Notes: generated by a model from the sequence alone, not told the origin. A stretch of 8,497 nucleotides of DNA from Candidatus Zhuqueibacterota bacterium 4484_87 (GCA_002085355.1 NATN01000094.1:1-8497); one strand, 5' to 3'. Positions 1 through 7,541 are shown, counted from the first letter of the stretch. Translations and numbers: made by a program.

Positions 1-577
1 TTTCGTCGTTGGTTGCAGCGAAACCAGACGCTGCGCCATTATCGATCCGGGAGATGAAGCGGATAAAATTGTGTCTGCTGTTGAAAGTGAGCGCCTCATC
101 CCTGAGTTGATCCTGCTGACTCACGGCCATTTCGATCATCTTTCCGCAGTCAACGCGCTCAAACAGAAGTGGGACATTCAAGTTTTGCTGCATGAGGCAG
201 ATCAGATGCTTGCCCAAAATGCCTCCGCACAGGCCACCATGTTCGGTATGTCAGATCCGGGAAATGTCTCCGCTGATGATTTTTTGCATGACAATGATGA
301 GTTAAAAATCGGAAACTTGTTGGTGAAAGTTTCGCACACACCAGGACATTCGCCGGGTAATGTGACCTTTCAGGCAGAAAATCATCTTTTTGTCGGCGAT
401 TTGATTTTCCGGGGATCGATTGGCAGAACAGACCTTCCCGGCGGTAGTTACGAGCAACTCATCAGATCAGTTGAAGATAAAATTTTCACATTACCGGATT
501 CATGGATCATTCATCCGGGGCATGGACCTGATACCACAGTCGGTCAGGAAAAACAAAATAATCCTTTTTTTTCATAA
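1..577 (+). CDS. MBL-fold metallohydrolase, glyoxalase II-like (5' end outside window)
   Basis: The reading frame is open from base 2, giving 191 visible residues, so the gene begins upstream of the window. The GTG at position 71 is internal: the 23 codons before it encode FVVGCSETRRCAIIDPG, the usual N-terminal strand of this fold. Metal ligands are visible: THGHFDH at visible residues 40-46 (HxHxDH), His116 in TPGHS, Asp133 in VGDLIF and His174 in HPGHG. The stretch RGSIGRTDLPGG is typical of the small YcbL/hydroxyacylglutathione-hydrolase-like branch, whose members are about 205-215 residues, so only some 15-25 residues are probably missing. These are cytosolic di-metal hydrolases of thioesters or related esters; the substrate cannot be read from sequence. 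The gene ends 18 bp before the lipoprotein gene on the same strand, suggesting co-transcription. Family assignment is secure; function is generic. Confidence 0.93.
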   Translation, partial: FVVGCSETRRCAIIDPGDEADKIVSAVESERLIPELILLTHGHFDHLSAVNALKQKWDIQVLLHEADQMLAQNASAQATMFGMSDPGNVSADDFLHDNDELKIGNLLVKVSHTPGHSPGNVTFQAENHLFVGDLIFRGSIGRTDLPGGSYEQLIRSVEDKIFTLPDSWIIHPGHGPDTTVGQEKQNNPFFS

Positions 578-595
578 AATCTGAAAGGCTGAAAA

Positions 596-1453
596 ATGAA
601 GATAAAAAACGCCACCTCCATCCTGTTTATATTGTTGCTGCTCATTTTTTCCTGCGCGACATTGCAGCAATTGGCAAATGTACAAAAACCACAGGTGAGA
701 GTGGGGCAAATCCGACTGACGAATCTCACGTTCGATAAAGTGGACCTTGCTGTTGACTTGAATATCACAAACCCAAATCCTGTCGCAGCGACGCTGGCGG
801 GATTTGATTATAATTTCTTTCTTAACGGACAATCCTTCCTCACGGGCAATCAAGTGAAACAAACGACCATTAGCGCAAACGGACAGAGCACGTTGCAGAT
901 TCCGCTGTCTTTGACATTCAAACAGATTTACGACACATACAAAAGCCTGAAAAACAGCGACAGTACTGTTTACAAAATTGCCGCGGGGCTCAGTTTTGAT
1001 TTGCCGATTATTGGGAAAACCCGGATCCCGGTGCAGAAAAGCGGATATTTGCCGCTGGCGAAAATTCCGTCAATCAAATTATCTTCTTTGAAATTAAAGT
1101 CTCTCAACTTCTCCTCGGCAAAAGTCGAGCTGCAGCTCAAAGTGGATAACCCCAACGCTTTCTCGCTCAATATCAACAAATTGAATTATAATTTTTTGGT
1201 TAATAACAAACAATGGGGCGTGGGCCAGATCGCCGAAGTATTGCAGATTAATCAAAAAGGTAGCAGCACCATCAAAATTCCTCTGTCGCTGAATTTCATG
1301 GAAATTGGGCGCACTGTTTACAGTATGCTCACCGGCAGTTCCGGTCTGAGCTATCAACTCAAAGGAGACGCAGCACTGACTTCATCCCTGAAAGTAATGC
1401 CTCAATTGGAACTACCGTTCAACCGCAGTGGAAAAATAAATATTTCCCGATAA
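596..1453 (+). CDS. lipoprotein with two tandem LEA14/WHy-type domains
   Basis: The 285-residue protein starts at ATG 596, with an AAAGG ribosome site at 584-588 (7-nt spacing). Residues 5-19 are a hydrophobic signal ending in the lipobox IFSC, so Cys20 should be acylated; Ala at +2 suggests outer-membrane retention if E. coli sorting rules apply. Two homologous halves follow, roughly 34-145 and 158-277. Each opens with an amphipathic strand, contains an NPN core (NPNP at 59-62, DNPN at 184-187), then a Y/F-N-F segment and an IPLSLxF segment (102-108 and 228-234). This matches the LEA type 2 / WHy family, a beta-sandwich seen in desiccation proteins and in many bacterial lipoproteins of unknown role. 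It probably forms an operon with the upstream MBL hydrolase. Family assignment is good; the biological role is unknown, and a direct stress function should not be assumed. Confidence 0.88.
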   Translation: MKIKNATSILFILLLLIFSCATLQQLANVQKPQVRVGQIRLTNLTFDKVDLAVDLNITNPNPVAATLAGFDYNFFLNGQSFLTGNQVKQTTISANGQSTLQIPLSLTFKQIYDTYKSLKNSDSTVYKIAAGLSFDLPIIGKTRIPVQKSGYLPLAKIPSIKLSSLKLKSLNFSSAKVELQLKVDNPNAFSLNINKLNYNFLVNNKQWGVGQIAEVLQINQKGSSTIKIPLSLNFMEIGRTVYSMLTGSSGLSYQLKGDAALTSSLKVMPQLELPFNRSGKINISR

Positions 1454-1471
1454 AAAAATAGAAACATGGAA

Positions 1472-1507
1472 CTGGCGGAAACGATCAATGCGCTTCCAGC
1501 CAGTTTT
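1472..1507 (+). terminator. weak hairpin terminator candidate between convergent genes
   Basis: CTGGCGGAA (1472-1480) pairs with TTCCAGCCAG (1494-1503), giving a 9-bp stem with one bulged A and a 13-nt loop, then TTTT at 1504-1507. It lies just after the LEA lipoprotein stop and includes the last codons and stop codon of polA on the other strand. In the polA direction the hairpin is followed after some 16 nt by a run of seven T. The T-tract for the plus strand is short, so efficiency is doubtful. Confidence 0.35.
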
Positions 1508-4211
1508 CCCCTACTCCGATGTCCACTTTGATGGGGACCTTCAGGTCAATGGCATTCTCCATCTCTTCTTTTATCAATGCCTTTGCCGCTTCCAATTCCG
1601 GCTTCGGAACTTCAAAAACGAGTTCGTCATGGACTTGCATGATCATTTTTGTCTGCAAATTCTCTTTTTTGATGCGTTCCGAGATACGAATCATGGCGAC
1701 TTTGATGAGATCCGCCGCACTTCCCTGGATCGGCGTGTTGATTGCGTTTCTTTCGGCAAATTCGCGCAATTGGCGATTCTCGCTATGAATTTCAGGCAAA
1801 TAGCGACGACGATTGAGCAGCGTAGTAACAAATCCCTGTTTGCGCGCCAATTCTTTGCTCTCTTCCATAAACTTTCGGATACCCGGGTAACTGGCGAAAT
1901 AGGTTTCGATAAAATTCTCGGCTTCCTCATTGGAAATGCCCAATCGATTTGCCAGCCCGTAAACTCCCATGCCGTACATGATGCCGAAATTCACTTCTTT
2001 GGCGCGGCGACGCTGATCTTCAGTCACTTCATCCATCGATACATTGAATACTGTCGCGGCTGTACTCCGATGAATGTCTTCACCATCCTGAAATGCTTTA
2101 ATCAAATTTTCATCTTCCGAAAGATGCGCCATTATTCGCAGTTCGATTTGTGAGTAGTCCGCATCTACCAAAATATGATTTCTATCTCCGGGGATGAACG
2201 CTTTACGTATTTTTCTGCCCAGTTCCGTTCGGATGGGAATATTTTGCAAATTTGGATCACTGGAAGAAAGCCTCCCTGTCGCGGCAACAGTCTGATTGTA
2301 CGATGTGTGCACTCTGCCGGTTTTTTTATTTATCAAACGAGGCAGTGCATCAACATAAGTAGATTTCAGTTTTGACAATTGGCGATATTCCAGTATGTAC
2401 CGCGGCAATTCGTGCTCTTTGGATAATTCCTCAAGCACGCCTACATCTGTGGACGGTCCCGTCTTTGTGCGGCGAATAACGCGCAACTTGAGCCGTTCAA
2501 ACAGAACTTCCGATAACTGCTTCGGCGAATTGATATTGAACTCCACATCAGCGATGGAGTATATTTTTTTTACAATTTGATCTAAAAGCTCATCCAATTC
2601 CGCGGACATCTGCTGCAATAGTCGAATATCCAGCGCCACGCCGGCCATTTCCATTTCCATGAGCACAAACAGCAACGGCAGTTCTACTTTGTCAAATAAT
2701 TCTTTCAAGCCCAATTGATCTAATTTCGGTTCCAGAACGACGCGCAGCCTTTGGGTAAAATCCGCATCTTCGCAAGCGTAAAACCCGATTTTATCCAGCG
2801 GGACTTCCGCCATACTGATTTGCTTTTTCCCGCTGCCGATGAGCGACTTTGTAGTCACTTTTTTATAATTGAAATATTGCAATGCCAGCGCATCTAAATT
2901 GTGCTGCCGCAGCGACGGATTGATCAGATAGCTGGCAACCATTGTATCAAAATCAACGCCCTTTACGTCGGCGCCTGCATTTTTGAGGACAATCAAATCG
3001 TACTTAATATTTTGACCGCATTTTTTAATAGACTCATTGAGAAAAATCGGCGCGAGTTTTTGCAAAACATTGCTTTTAATGAAGCCGGTAAAATCCTGTT
3101 TTTGAAATAAATCACCGCTCATGCCGCTTTCACCCTGCAGAACTGGTACGTAAAAAGCTTTGCCTTCCTGCCAACTGAAAGAAATGCCGACAATTTCCGC
3201 CTTCATCGGATCGACATCTGTGGTTTCCAGATCCAGAGTAAATTTTTTACAACCAGCCAGTTCATTTATCAATTTTTCCAGCGCATCTGCACTACGGATA
3301 ATCTCATATTTTTGTTCACTTTTCTTTTCCGTTGAAGATGAAAAGCGGTCAAGCAGCGAATTAAATTCCAGCTCTTTCATTAAGCTAAACGCTTTTTCCG
3401 CATCCGCGCGTTTGAGACTCAACTTTTTCACATCAAAAGGAATCTCTTTGTTGGTATCGATGGTTACGAGCAGTTTTGACAAATATGCCTGTTCGCGATA
3501 TTTTTCTAATTGATGCCGAATGCGCTCCGGTTCGATTTTTTTGAGATTCTGATAAATACGTTCCAGATCATCATATTTTCCAAGCAATTTTAGCGCTGTC
3601 ACAGGCCCGATGTTAGGAACACCGGGGATGTTATCAGATTTATCGCCAATCAACGCAAGATAATCGATAATTTGTTCCGGCTTCAGGCCGACTTTCTTTG
3701 TCACGCCTTCGGGATCAAGTATCGTGACATCCTTTCCGGAACGACCCGGATCGTAAATCTTTATTTTCGGAGAAACCAACTGCATGAAATCTTTGTCTCC
3801 GGTGACCAGGAACGTTTCCATGCCAGAATTTTCTGCTTCTCTGGCGAGAATGCCCATGACATCGTCCGCCTCAAGCCCGGGCACTTCGATTAAAGGAATA
3901 TTCAGCGCTGCCAGCACTTCGCGAATGCGCGGCAACTGATCGACGAGTTCATCCGGCATTTTTTCGCGGGTCGCTTTGTATTCAGGATACATCTTGTGGC
4001 GAAACGTGGGTTCGGGAGTATCAAAAACTGCCGCCAGATAATCCGGCTTCTCTTCATCCAATATTTTTAAAATAGACCTCAAAAACACATACACAGCACC
4101 GACGTTTTCTCCTCTCGTGGTAATGAGCGGATTTCTTGAAATGGCAAAATAACCCCGATAAATCAGTCCCATGCTGTCGATCAAAAACAGCTTTTTCCCT
4201 TTTGTACTCAT
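1485..4211 (-). CDS. polA: DNA polymerase I, with 5' nuclease and proofreading exonuclease
   Basis: This 908-residue protein has the full three-domain architecture. It removes RNA primers and fills gaps in lagging-strand synthesis and excision repair. The 5' nuclease (about 1-290) shows AVFDTPEPTFR, GLEADD at 112-117, VTGDKD at 136-141 and GDKSDNIPG at 189-197. The 3'-5' exonuclease (about 300-495) keeps all key acids: Asp327/Glu329 in DLETTD, Asn401/Asp405 in NIKYD, and Tyr478/Asp482 in YACED, so proofreading should be active, unlike in several bacterial PolAs. The polymerase domain has motif A DADYSQIE (Asp685, Glu690), motif B RRRAKEVNFGIMYG (Arg734, Lys738, Phe742, Tyr746) and motif C HDE (861-863), each offset exactly 20 from E. 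coli numbering. Phe742 matches E. coli Phe762, the dideoxynucleotide-discriminating form. The ATG start has AAAGGA 7 nt upstream (plus-strand 4219-4224). It is transcribed away from the macro-domain gene and converges on the lipoprotein gene. Confidence 0.98.
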   Translation of the reverse strand: MSTKGKKLFLIDSMGLIYRGYFAISRNPLITTRGENVGAVYVFLRSILKILDEEKPDYLAAVFDTPEPTFRHKMYPEYKATREKMPDELVDQLPRIREVLAALNIPLIEVPGLEADDVMGILAREAENSGMETFLVTGDKDFMQLVSPKIKIYDPGRSGKDVTILDPEGVTKKVGLKPEQIIDYLALIGDKSDNIPGVPNIGPVTALKLLGKYDDLERIYQNLKKIEPERIRHQLEKYREQAYLSKLLVTIDTNKEIPFDVKKLSLKRADAEKAFSLMKELEFNSLLDRFSSSTEKKSEQKYEIIRSADALEKLINELAGCKKFTLDLETTDVDPMKAEIVGISFSWQEGKAFYVPVLQGESGMSGDLFQKQDFTGFIKSNVLQKLAPIFLNESIKKCGQNIKYDLIVLKNAGADVKGVDFDTMVASYLINPSLRQHNLDALALQYFNYKKVTTKSLIGSGKKQISMAEVPLDKIGFYACEDADFTQRLRVVLEPKLDQLGLKELFDKVELPLLFVLMEMEMAGVALDIRLLQQMSAELDELLDQIVKKIYSIADVEFNINSPKQLSEVLFERLKLRVIRRTKTGPSTDVGVLEELSKEHELPRYILEYRQLSKLKSTYVDALPRLINKKTGRVHTSYNQTVAATGRLSSSDPNLQNIPIRTELGRKIRKAFIPGDRNHILVDADYSQIELRIMAHLSEDENLIKAFQDGEDIHRSTAATVFNVSMDEVTEDQRRRAKEVNFGIMYGMGVYGLANRLGISNEEAENFIETYFASYPGIRKFMEESKELARKQGFVTTLLNRRRYLPEIHSENRQLREFAERNAINTPIQGSAADLIKVAMIRISERIKKENLQTKMIMQVHDELVFEVPKPELEAAKALIKEEMENAIDLKVPIKVDIGVGENWLEAH

Positions 4212-4246
4212 CTAATTTTCCTTTATCTTTCCTAATATCAAACTCT

Positions 4247-4275
4247 AATTTAAATTAAATTTTCCACAATGTCAA
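4247..4275 (-). promoter_or_regulatory. candidate sigma70-type promoter for polA
   Basis: Read on the minus strand, a perfect -35 box TTGACA (plus coordinates 4270-4275) is separated by 17 bp from TAAATT (4247-4252, four of six to TATAAT). Transcription would start about 30 nt before the polA ATG. The surrounding region is AT-rich, which raises the chance of a fortuitous -10, but the -35 and the spacing are good. Confidence 0.5.
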
Positions 4276-4321
4276 CAGAAAATCCGTTTATTCTCTAATA
4301 ATTTACTTCAGAAAATTTACT

Positions 4322-4349
4322 TTGAATTTAATAAAGATATTATTATATT
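4322..4349 (+). promoter_or_regulatory. possible promoter of the macro-domain gene
   Basis: TTGAAT (4322-4327) and TATATT (4344-4349) are separated by 16 bp, on the strand of the macro-domain gene and about 60 nt before its start. With the polA promoter this would make a divergent intergenic promoter region. The sequence is very AT-rich and alternative -10 boxes (for example TATTAT at 4341) exist, so this is tentative. Confidence 0.3.
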
Positions 4350-4395
4350 TAATTTCGCTATCGCATCATTTATATCTTGCAAAGGCAAAACCGCC

Positions 4396-4401
4396 AGGAG
4401 G
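4396..4401 (+). promoter_or_regulatory. Shine-Dalgarno site that fixes the macro-domain start
   Basis: A perfect AGGAGG lies 7 nt before ATG 4409. The frame is open back to 4322, but that possible start has no ribosome site, and its extra 29 residues do not resemble macro-domain sequence. The site therefore selects 4409. Confidence 0.85.
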
Positions 4402-4408
4402 AATTGCT

Positions 4409-4945
4409 ATGATCAGAAAAATAAACGGCAGAACAATTGAATTAGTACAAGGCGATATTACAGACATGGAAACCGACGCCATCGTCAATGCAGCGAATGC
4501 CCAACTCATTTTAGGCGGTGGCGTTGCCGGTGCCATCCGTCGTAAAGGCGGACCTCGCATCCAGGAAGAGTGCAATCAAATCGGCGGCACGTTTGTCGGC
4601 GGAGCAGTTATAACGACCGGCGGCGAGCTGAAAGCAAAACATGTCATTCATGCAGTCGGTCCGCGCATGGGCGAAGGTGATGAAGATACTAAATTACGCA
4701 ATGCAACCAGGAACAGTCTCCGCGTAGCGAATGAAAATAAACTGCATTCCATCGCTTTTCCGGCAATCAGCACCGGCATTTTCGGTTATCCGCTCGATCG
4801 TTGTGCGAAAATTATGATTGAAGAAACAATCACTTTTTTGCAAAGCGAAAGCACCATTGAAAAGGTTGTTTTTTGCCTTTTTGACAAAAAATCTTTTGAT
4901 TCATTTCAACAGGAATTATCGCGGCAAGCACCGGATAAGAATTGA
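4409..4945 (+). CDS. macro-domain protein (ADP-ribose binding/hydrolysing)
   Basis: Starting at ATG 4409 the product is 178 residues, a single stand-alone macro domain. Visible motifs are GDIT (15-18), which contacts the adenine side, NAAN (27-30), GGGVAGAI (36-43) for the distal ribose/diphosphate, HAVGP (81-85) and the phosphate loop PAISTGIFGYP (118-128). Macro domains bind ADP-ribose; enzymatic members remove ADP-ribose from proteins or nucleic acids, or deacetylate O-acetyl-ADP-ribose, in the cytosol. The position that is usually Asp in the MacroD/YmdB class (GGGGVDGAI) is Ala40 here, as in AF1521-like proteins (GGGVA), so the catalytic route may differ or activity may be weak. No ADP-ribosyltransferase or toxin partner is adjacent. 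It is divergent from polA, and 105 bp separate its stop from the downstream isomerase gene. No clear terminator follows, so read-through is possible. Confidence 0.94.
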   Translation: MIRKINGRTIELVQGDITDMETDAIVNAANAQLILGGGVAGAIRRKGGPRIQEECNQIGGTFVGGAVITTGGELKAKHVIHAVGPRMGEGDEDTKLRNATRNSLRVANENKLHSIAFPAISTGIFGYPLDRCAKIMIEETITFLQSESTIEKVVFCLFDKKSFDSFQQELSRQAPDKN

Positions 4946-5038
4946 TTTTTCTCTTATATTTTGAAAAAACCATTAGGAATTTCCATGTTTTATTCTTATA
5001 TTGGACTTTTAAATTAGCTAAAATCTACTCAAATTAAG

Positions 5039-5044
5039 AAGGAG
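5039..5044 (+). promoter_or_regulatory. Shine-Dalgarno site that fixes the isomerase start
   Basis: AAGGAG at 5039-5044 lies 6 nt before ATG 5051. The in-frame ATG at 5045 directly abuts the site with no spacer and would put MY in front of the MRR signal sequence, so 5051 is the better start. Confidence 0.85.
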
Positions 5045-5050
5045 ATGTAC

Positions 5051-6064
5051 ATGAGAAGAGTTTTGATCATCGCTTTCTCTTTTGCAATTCTTTTGGTTGC
5101 CTGCGGTGGTAACAACAGCCCCAAATTGCAGCCTGATTCACCCGAATATGCACTGGCTAAAGCACTATCAGAGAAAGTTCCTTATTTTGATCCTGATAAA
5201 AATAATGTTCTGGTGAAAGCAAATGATTTCGAGATTCGCGTGGGCGAATTTTTTCAGGAATTGAAAGCCGGCATGGGCAACAATGCGGATCGGCTAAAAA
5301 GCATTCCTCCTGAACAAATGAAAGACTATCTAAAAAGCATGGCAAAAAGATTTGGCGAGCAAAAACTGTTGTTAAATCTGGCTGAAAAATCCGGTATTGA
5401 AGTTACTGACGCAAAAGTTGACAGTATTCTGGAATTGCAATACGCCCGCTCCGGCGGCAAAGAAAAATTTGTCAGTATGCTTGAACGACGCGGACTCTCC
5501 ATGGATTTTGTACGTCAGGATATCATCAAAAACCTGAAAATCAACATGTTTTTGGAAAATTCCCTGGCAAAAGAATTGGAAGTCACTGAAGAAGATGTTC
5601 AAAATGAATACTCTCAGGACAAAACCGCTTCCGTGCAACATATTCTGTTGCGCACGCAGGGCAAAAGTGACTCTGCTAAAAAGGAAATTCACAAAAAGAT
5701 GGAAGATATTTTAGCAGAAGCAAAAAGCGGCAAAGATTTTGGAACACTGGCTAAAAAATACAGCGAAGATCCGGGATCAAAGGATAAAGGCGGTCTGTAC
5801 AAAGATTTCGAGCGCGGACAAATGGTAGCTCCTTTTGATTCAGCGGCATTTTCAGTACCTGTGGGTGAAATTAGCGGCATCGTGGAGACTTCCTACGGAT
5901 ATCACATCTTAAAAATCCTGGACCGCAAAAAGGAAACCAAGCCGATGACAGAAGTGCACGACCAAATCGCGAAGAAGATAAAAACAGACAGGGAAAGAAA
6001 ACTCATTCCTGAATTGATCGACAAATTGAAAAAAGAAGCGAATTTTGAAGTTGTAGAATTTTAA
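5051..6064 (+). CDS. parvulin-type peptidyl-prolyl isomerase lipoprotein (SurA/PrsA-like)
   Basis: The 337-residue product begins MRRVLIIAFSFAILLVAC; LVAC is a lipobox, so Cys18 is the predicted acylated residue and the protein is anchored facing the periplasm. Gly at +2 suggests outer-membrane sorting under E. coli rules. Residues about 50-185 form a helical, charged SurA_N/PrsA-like chaperone region with a second segment, VTEEDVQNEY. The rotamase (PpiC) domain spans about 193-292: VQHILL (His197), FGTLAKKYSEDPGS, KDKGG, and GYHIL with His285, the two histidines characteristic of parvulins. A charged helical tail follows (296-337). Such proteins assist folding of exported or outer-membrane proteins by cis-trans isomerisation before proline; the client is not evident. 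A single rotamase domain, rather than SurA's two, is closer to PrsA organisation. The gene ends 20 bp before a strong terminator. I found no convincing promoter just upstream, although TATATT boxes occur at 4955 and 4997. Confidence 0.94.
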   Translation: MRRVLIIAFSFAILLVACGGNNSPKLQPDSPEYALAKALSEKVPYFDPDKNNVLVKANDFEIRVGEFFQELKAGMGNNADRLKSIPPEQMKDYLKSMAKRFGEQKLLLNLAEKSGIEVTDAKVDSILELQYARSGGKEKFVSMLERRGLSMDFVRQDIIKNLKINMFLENSLAKELEVTEEDVQNEYSQDKTASVQHILLRTQGKSDSAKKEIHKKMEDILAEAKSGKDFGTLAKKYSEDPGSKDKGGLYKDFERGQMVAPFDSAAFSVPVGEISGIVETSYGYHILKILDRKKETKPMTEVHDQIAKKIKTDRERKLIPELIDKLKKEANFEVVEF

Positions 6065-6083
6065 TTCTTTTATTTAAAACTCG

Positions 6084-6122
6084 AAAGCCTTCCGCAGGTC
6101 ACTGTCGGAAGGCTTTTTTTTT
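6084..6122 (+). terminator. strong intrinsic terminator, probably bidirectional
   Basis: AAAGCCTTCCG (6084-6094) and CGGAAGGCTTT (6106-6116) form a perfect 11-bp stem, extendable by CAG/CTG across one bulged T, and nine T run from 6114 to 6122. It closes the isomerase transcript. On the minus strand the same stem ends in CTTT and is followed by CGAGTTTT, so it can also serve glgC, whose stop lies 9 bp beyond the T-tract. Confidence 0.93.
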
Positions 6123-6130
6123 GCGCAGGC

Positions 6131-7423
6131 TTAATTAATAATTTCTGTATTGTCCGGAATGACCGTCCCTCTTGGAATAATTGTAATGCCATCACGAATG
6201 CAATAGAGCGATTCATCTTTATCCGCTGCATCTGCGCCAGTAACGATGCGCACATTATTCCCGATACGGACATTTTTATCAATAATCGCCCGTTTTATGA
6301 CGCAATTTTCTCCCACACCAAGTTTAGGTAAGTCCCCACCGCTAATGTTAAAAGCTGTCTGACCTGGATCATCTTGGTAATAATCCGCGCCGGACATCAC
6401 AACCTCTTCCATAATGGTTCCCTTGTTGACTACGCTTCTTGTCCCAACAATCGAATCAGAAATGCGCGCCCCATGAATCTGCGAACCTTCAACCAAAATG
6501 CAGTCACCAATTTGCGACTGAGTCACTCTGCTGGGCGGCAGTGATCTGGTGCGAGTGTAAAGGGGCCAATTCGGCTGATACAAAAAAAACGGCGCATTCG
6601 GTTGAGCCAGAGAGATATTTGCTTCAAAGTAAGATTTGATCGTTCCAATGTCCCGCCAGTAATCGCCAAACGGGAAAGCTGCCACGCGAAACTTATCTAT
6701 GGCATTTGGAATGACTTCCTTGCCAAAATCCTCATATTGTGTTTGCCCAAGCAGATCAAAAACAGCTTTGGAATCAAAAATGTAAATCCCCATCGATGCA
6801 AGATACAGATCATTTCTGGGCTCCATCCCGGCATCGCAGAAAAATTTTTCCGGAGCGACAAATTGCTTGATCACTTCCGGGTCTTGGGGCTTTTCTACAA
6901 ATTGCAAAATCCTTCCTTCTTCATTTACCTTGAGCAAGCCAAACTCCGGCGCATGTTCCGCGGTAACCGGCGTAACGGAAACCGTGATATGGGCATTTCT
7001 TTTTTTATGAAAGCGAAGCATTTTTTGATAGTCCATGCGATACAAGTGATCGCCTGACAGAATAATCATATAGTCAAACTTGTAATAAGTTGTGTGCCGC
7101 AGCGTTGCACGAACCGCATCGGCTGTCCCCTGAAACCATCTTTCACCGCGGGGAGTTTGTTCTGCTGCCAAAATATCAACAAAACCGTCAGTGAACGTGT
7201 CAAACTGGAATGTCTGCATGATGTGTCGATGGAGACTGGCGGACAAAAATTGGGTAAGCACGAAAATCCTCTTTATTCCGGAATTAATGCAATTGGAAAT
7301 CGGGATATCGATCAGACGGTACTTTCCGGCAAAGCTCACTGCAGGTTTTGCGCGTTCACGGGTCAGCGGATAAAGCCGTTTGCCTTGCCCTCCGCCAAGG
7401 ATTACTGCGGTCACATTTTTCAT
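6131..7423 (-). CDS. glgC: glucose-1-phosphate adenylyltransferase (ADP-glucose pyrophosphorylase)
   Basis: The 430-residue enzyme makes ADP-glucose and pyrophosphate from ATP and glucose-1-phosphate, the committed step of bacterial glycogen synthesis, in the cytosol. The N-terminal nucleotidyltransferase domain shows GGGQGKRLYPLT (10-21), AKPAV (25-29), WFQGTADAVR (96-105), SGDHLYRMDY with catalytic Asp125 (E. coli Asp142), VEKP with Lys178 (E. coli Lys195), and YWRDIGTI (255-262). From about 290 the C-terminal left-handed beta-helix follows, with hexapeptide-like turns and the segment VIKRAIIDKNVRIGNNVRI (375-393), closely resembling cyanobacterial and plant enzymes of similar length. Allosteric effectors cannot be read reliably. 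The ATG start has GGAG 7 nt upstream (plus-strand 7431-7434). No other glycogen gene is in the window. It converges on the isomerase gene and shares its terminator. Confidence 0.97.
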   Translation of the reverse strand: MKNVTAVILGGGQGKRLYPLTRERAKPAVSFAGKYRLIDIPISNCINSGIKRIFVLTQFLSASLHRHIMQTFQFDTFTDGFVDILAAEQTPRGERWFQGTADAVRATLRHTTYYKFDYMIILSGDHLYRMDYQKMLRFHKKRNAHITVSVTPVTAEHAPEFGLLKVNEEGRILQFVEKPQDPEVIKQFVAPEKFFCDAGMEPRNDLYLASMGIYIFDSKAVFDLLGQTQYEDFGKEVIPNAIDKFRVAAFPFGDYWRDIGTIKSYFEANISLAQPNAPFFLYQPNWPLYTRTRSLPPSRVTQSQIGDCILVEGSQIHGARISDSIVGTRSVVNKGTIMEEVVMSGADYYQDDPGQTAFNISGGDLPKLGVGENCVIKRAIIDKNVRIGNNVRIVTGADAADKDESLYCIRDGITIIPRGTVIPDNTEIIN

Positions 7424-7461
7424 AGTTCCGCTCCGGTTTTTTTTGAACAGGATTGTTTTCA

Positions 7462-7482
7462 GGAAATTGAAAATAAATTTCC
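7462..7482 (-). other. 7-bp hairpin in the glgC leader
   Basis: GGAAATT (7462-7468) and AATTTCC (7476-7482) are perfectly complementary around a 7-nt loop. The structure falls within the roughly 84-nt leader expected from the glgC promoter candidate. It is AT-rich and short, so it may be chance; a role in leader control is only a possibility. Confidence 0.25.
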
Positions 7483-7513
7483 CAATTACAAAGAAAGGAA
7501 ATGCTGTACTTTA

Positions 7514-7541
7514 AAAATAACAGTTTTCCGATAAATGTCAA
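7514..7541 (-). promoter_or_regulatory. candidate sigma70-type promoter for glgC
   Basis: On the minus strand a perfect TTGACA (plus coordinates 7536-7541) is followed after 16 bp by TATTTT (7514-7519). Transcription from here would give a leader of about 84 nt before the glgC ATG at 7423. A perfect TATAAT also exists further upstream (7636-7641, minus strand) but lacks a matching -35. Confidence 0.55.

Noticed and set aside
71..73. GTG 71 as start of the MBL-fold gene
   Set aside because: The frame upstream encodes conserved MBL-fold sequence (IIDPG), so the gene continues leftward beyond the window.
1488..2153. 221-residue open frame antisense to polA
   Set aside because: It is a shadow of highly conserved polA coding sequence, with no ribosome site or recognisable domain; other shorter antisense frames within polA are rejected for the same reason.
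4322..4408. Upstream extension of the macro-domain reading frame
   Set aside because: It has no ribosome site, is AT-rich and unlike the family. A perfect AGGAGG is placed for ATG 4409, and the candidate promoter lies inside the extension.
5045..5050. ATG 5045 as start of the isomerase
   Set aside because: It abuts the Shine-Dalgarno site with no spacer; ATG 5051 has 6-nt spacing and begins a clean signal peptide.
4946..5050. Promoter for the isomerase gene
   Set aside because: TATATT occurs at 4955 and 4997 and TAAAAT at 5019, but none has an acceptable -35 at the right spacing, so no site is claimed.
4212..6064. Toxin-antitoxin or anti-phage defence locus around the macro domain
   Set aside because: The neighbours are polA and a parvulin lipoprotein. 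No ADP-ribosyltransferase (DarT-like), nuclease or other effector gene is present, so there is no support beyond the macro domain itself.
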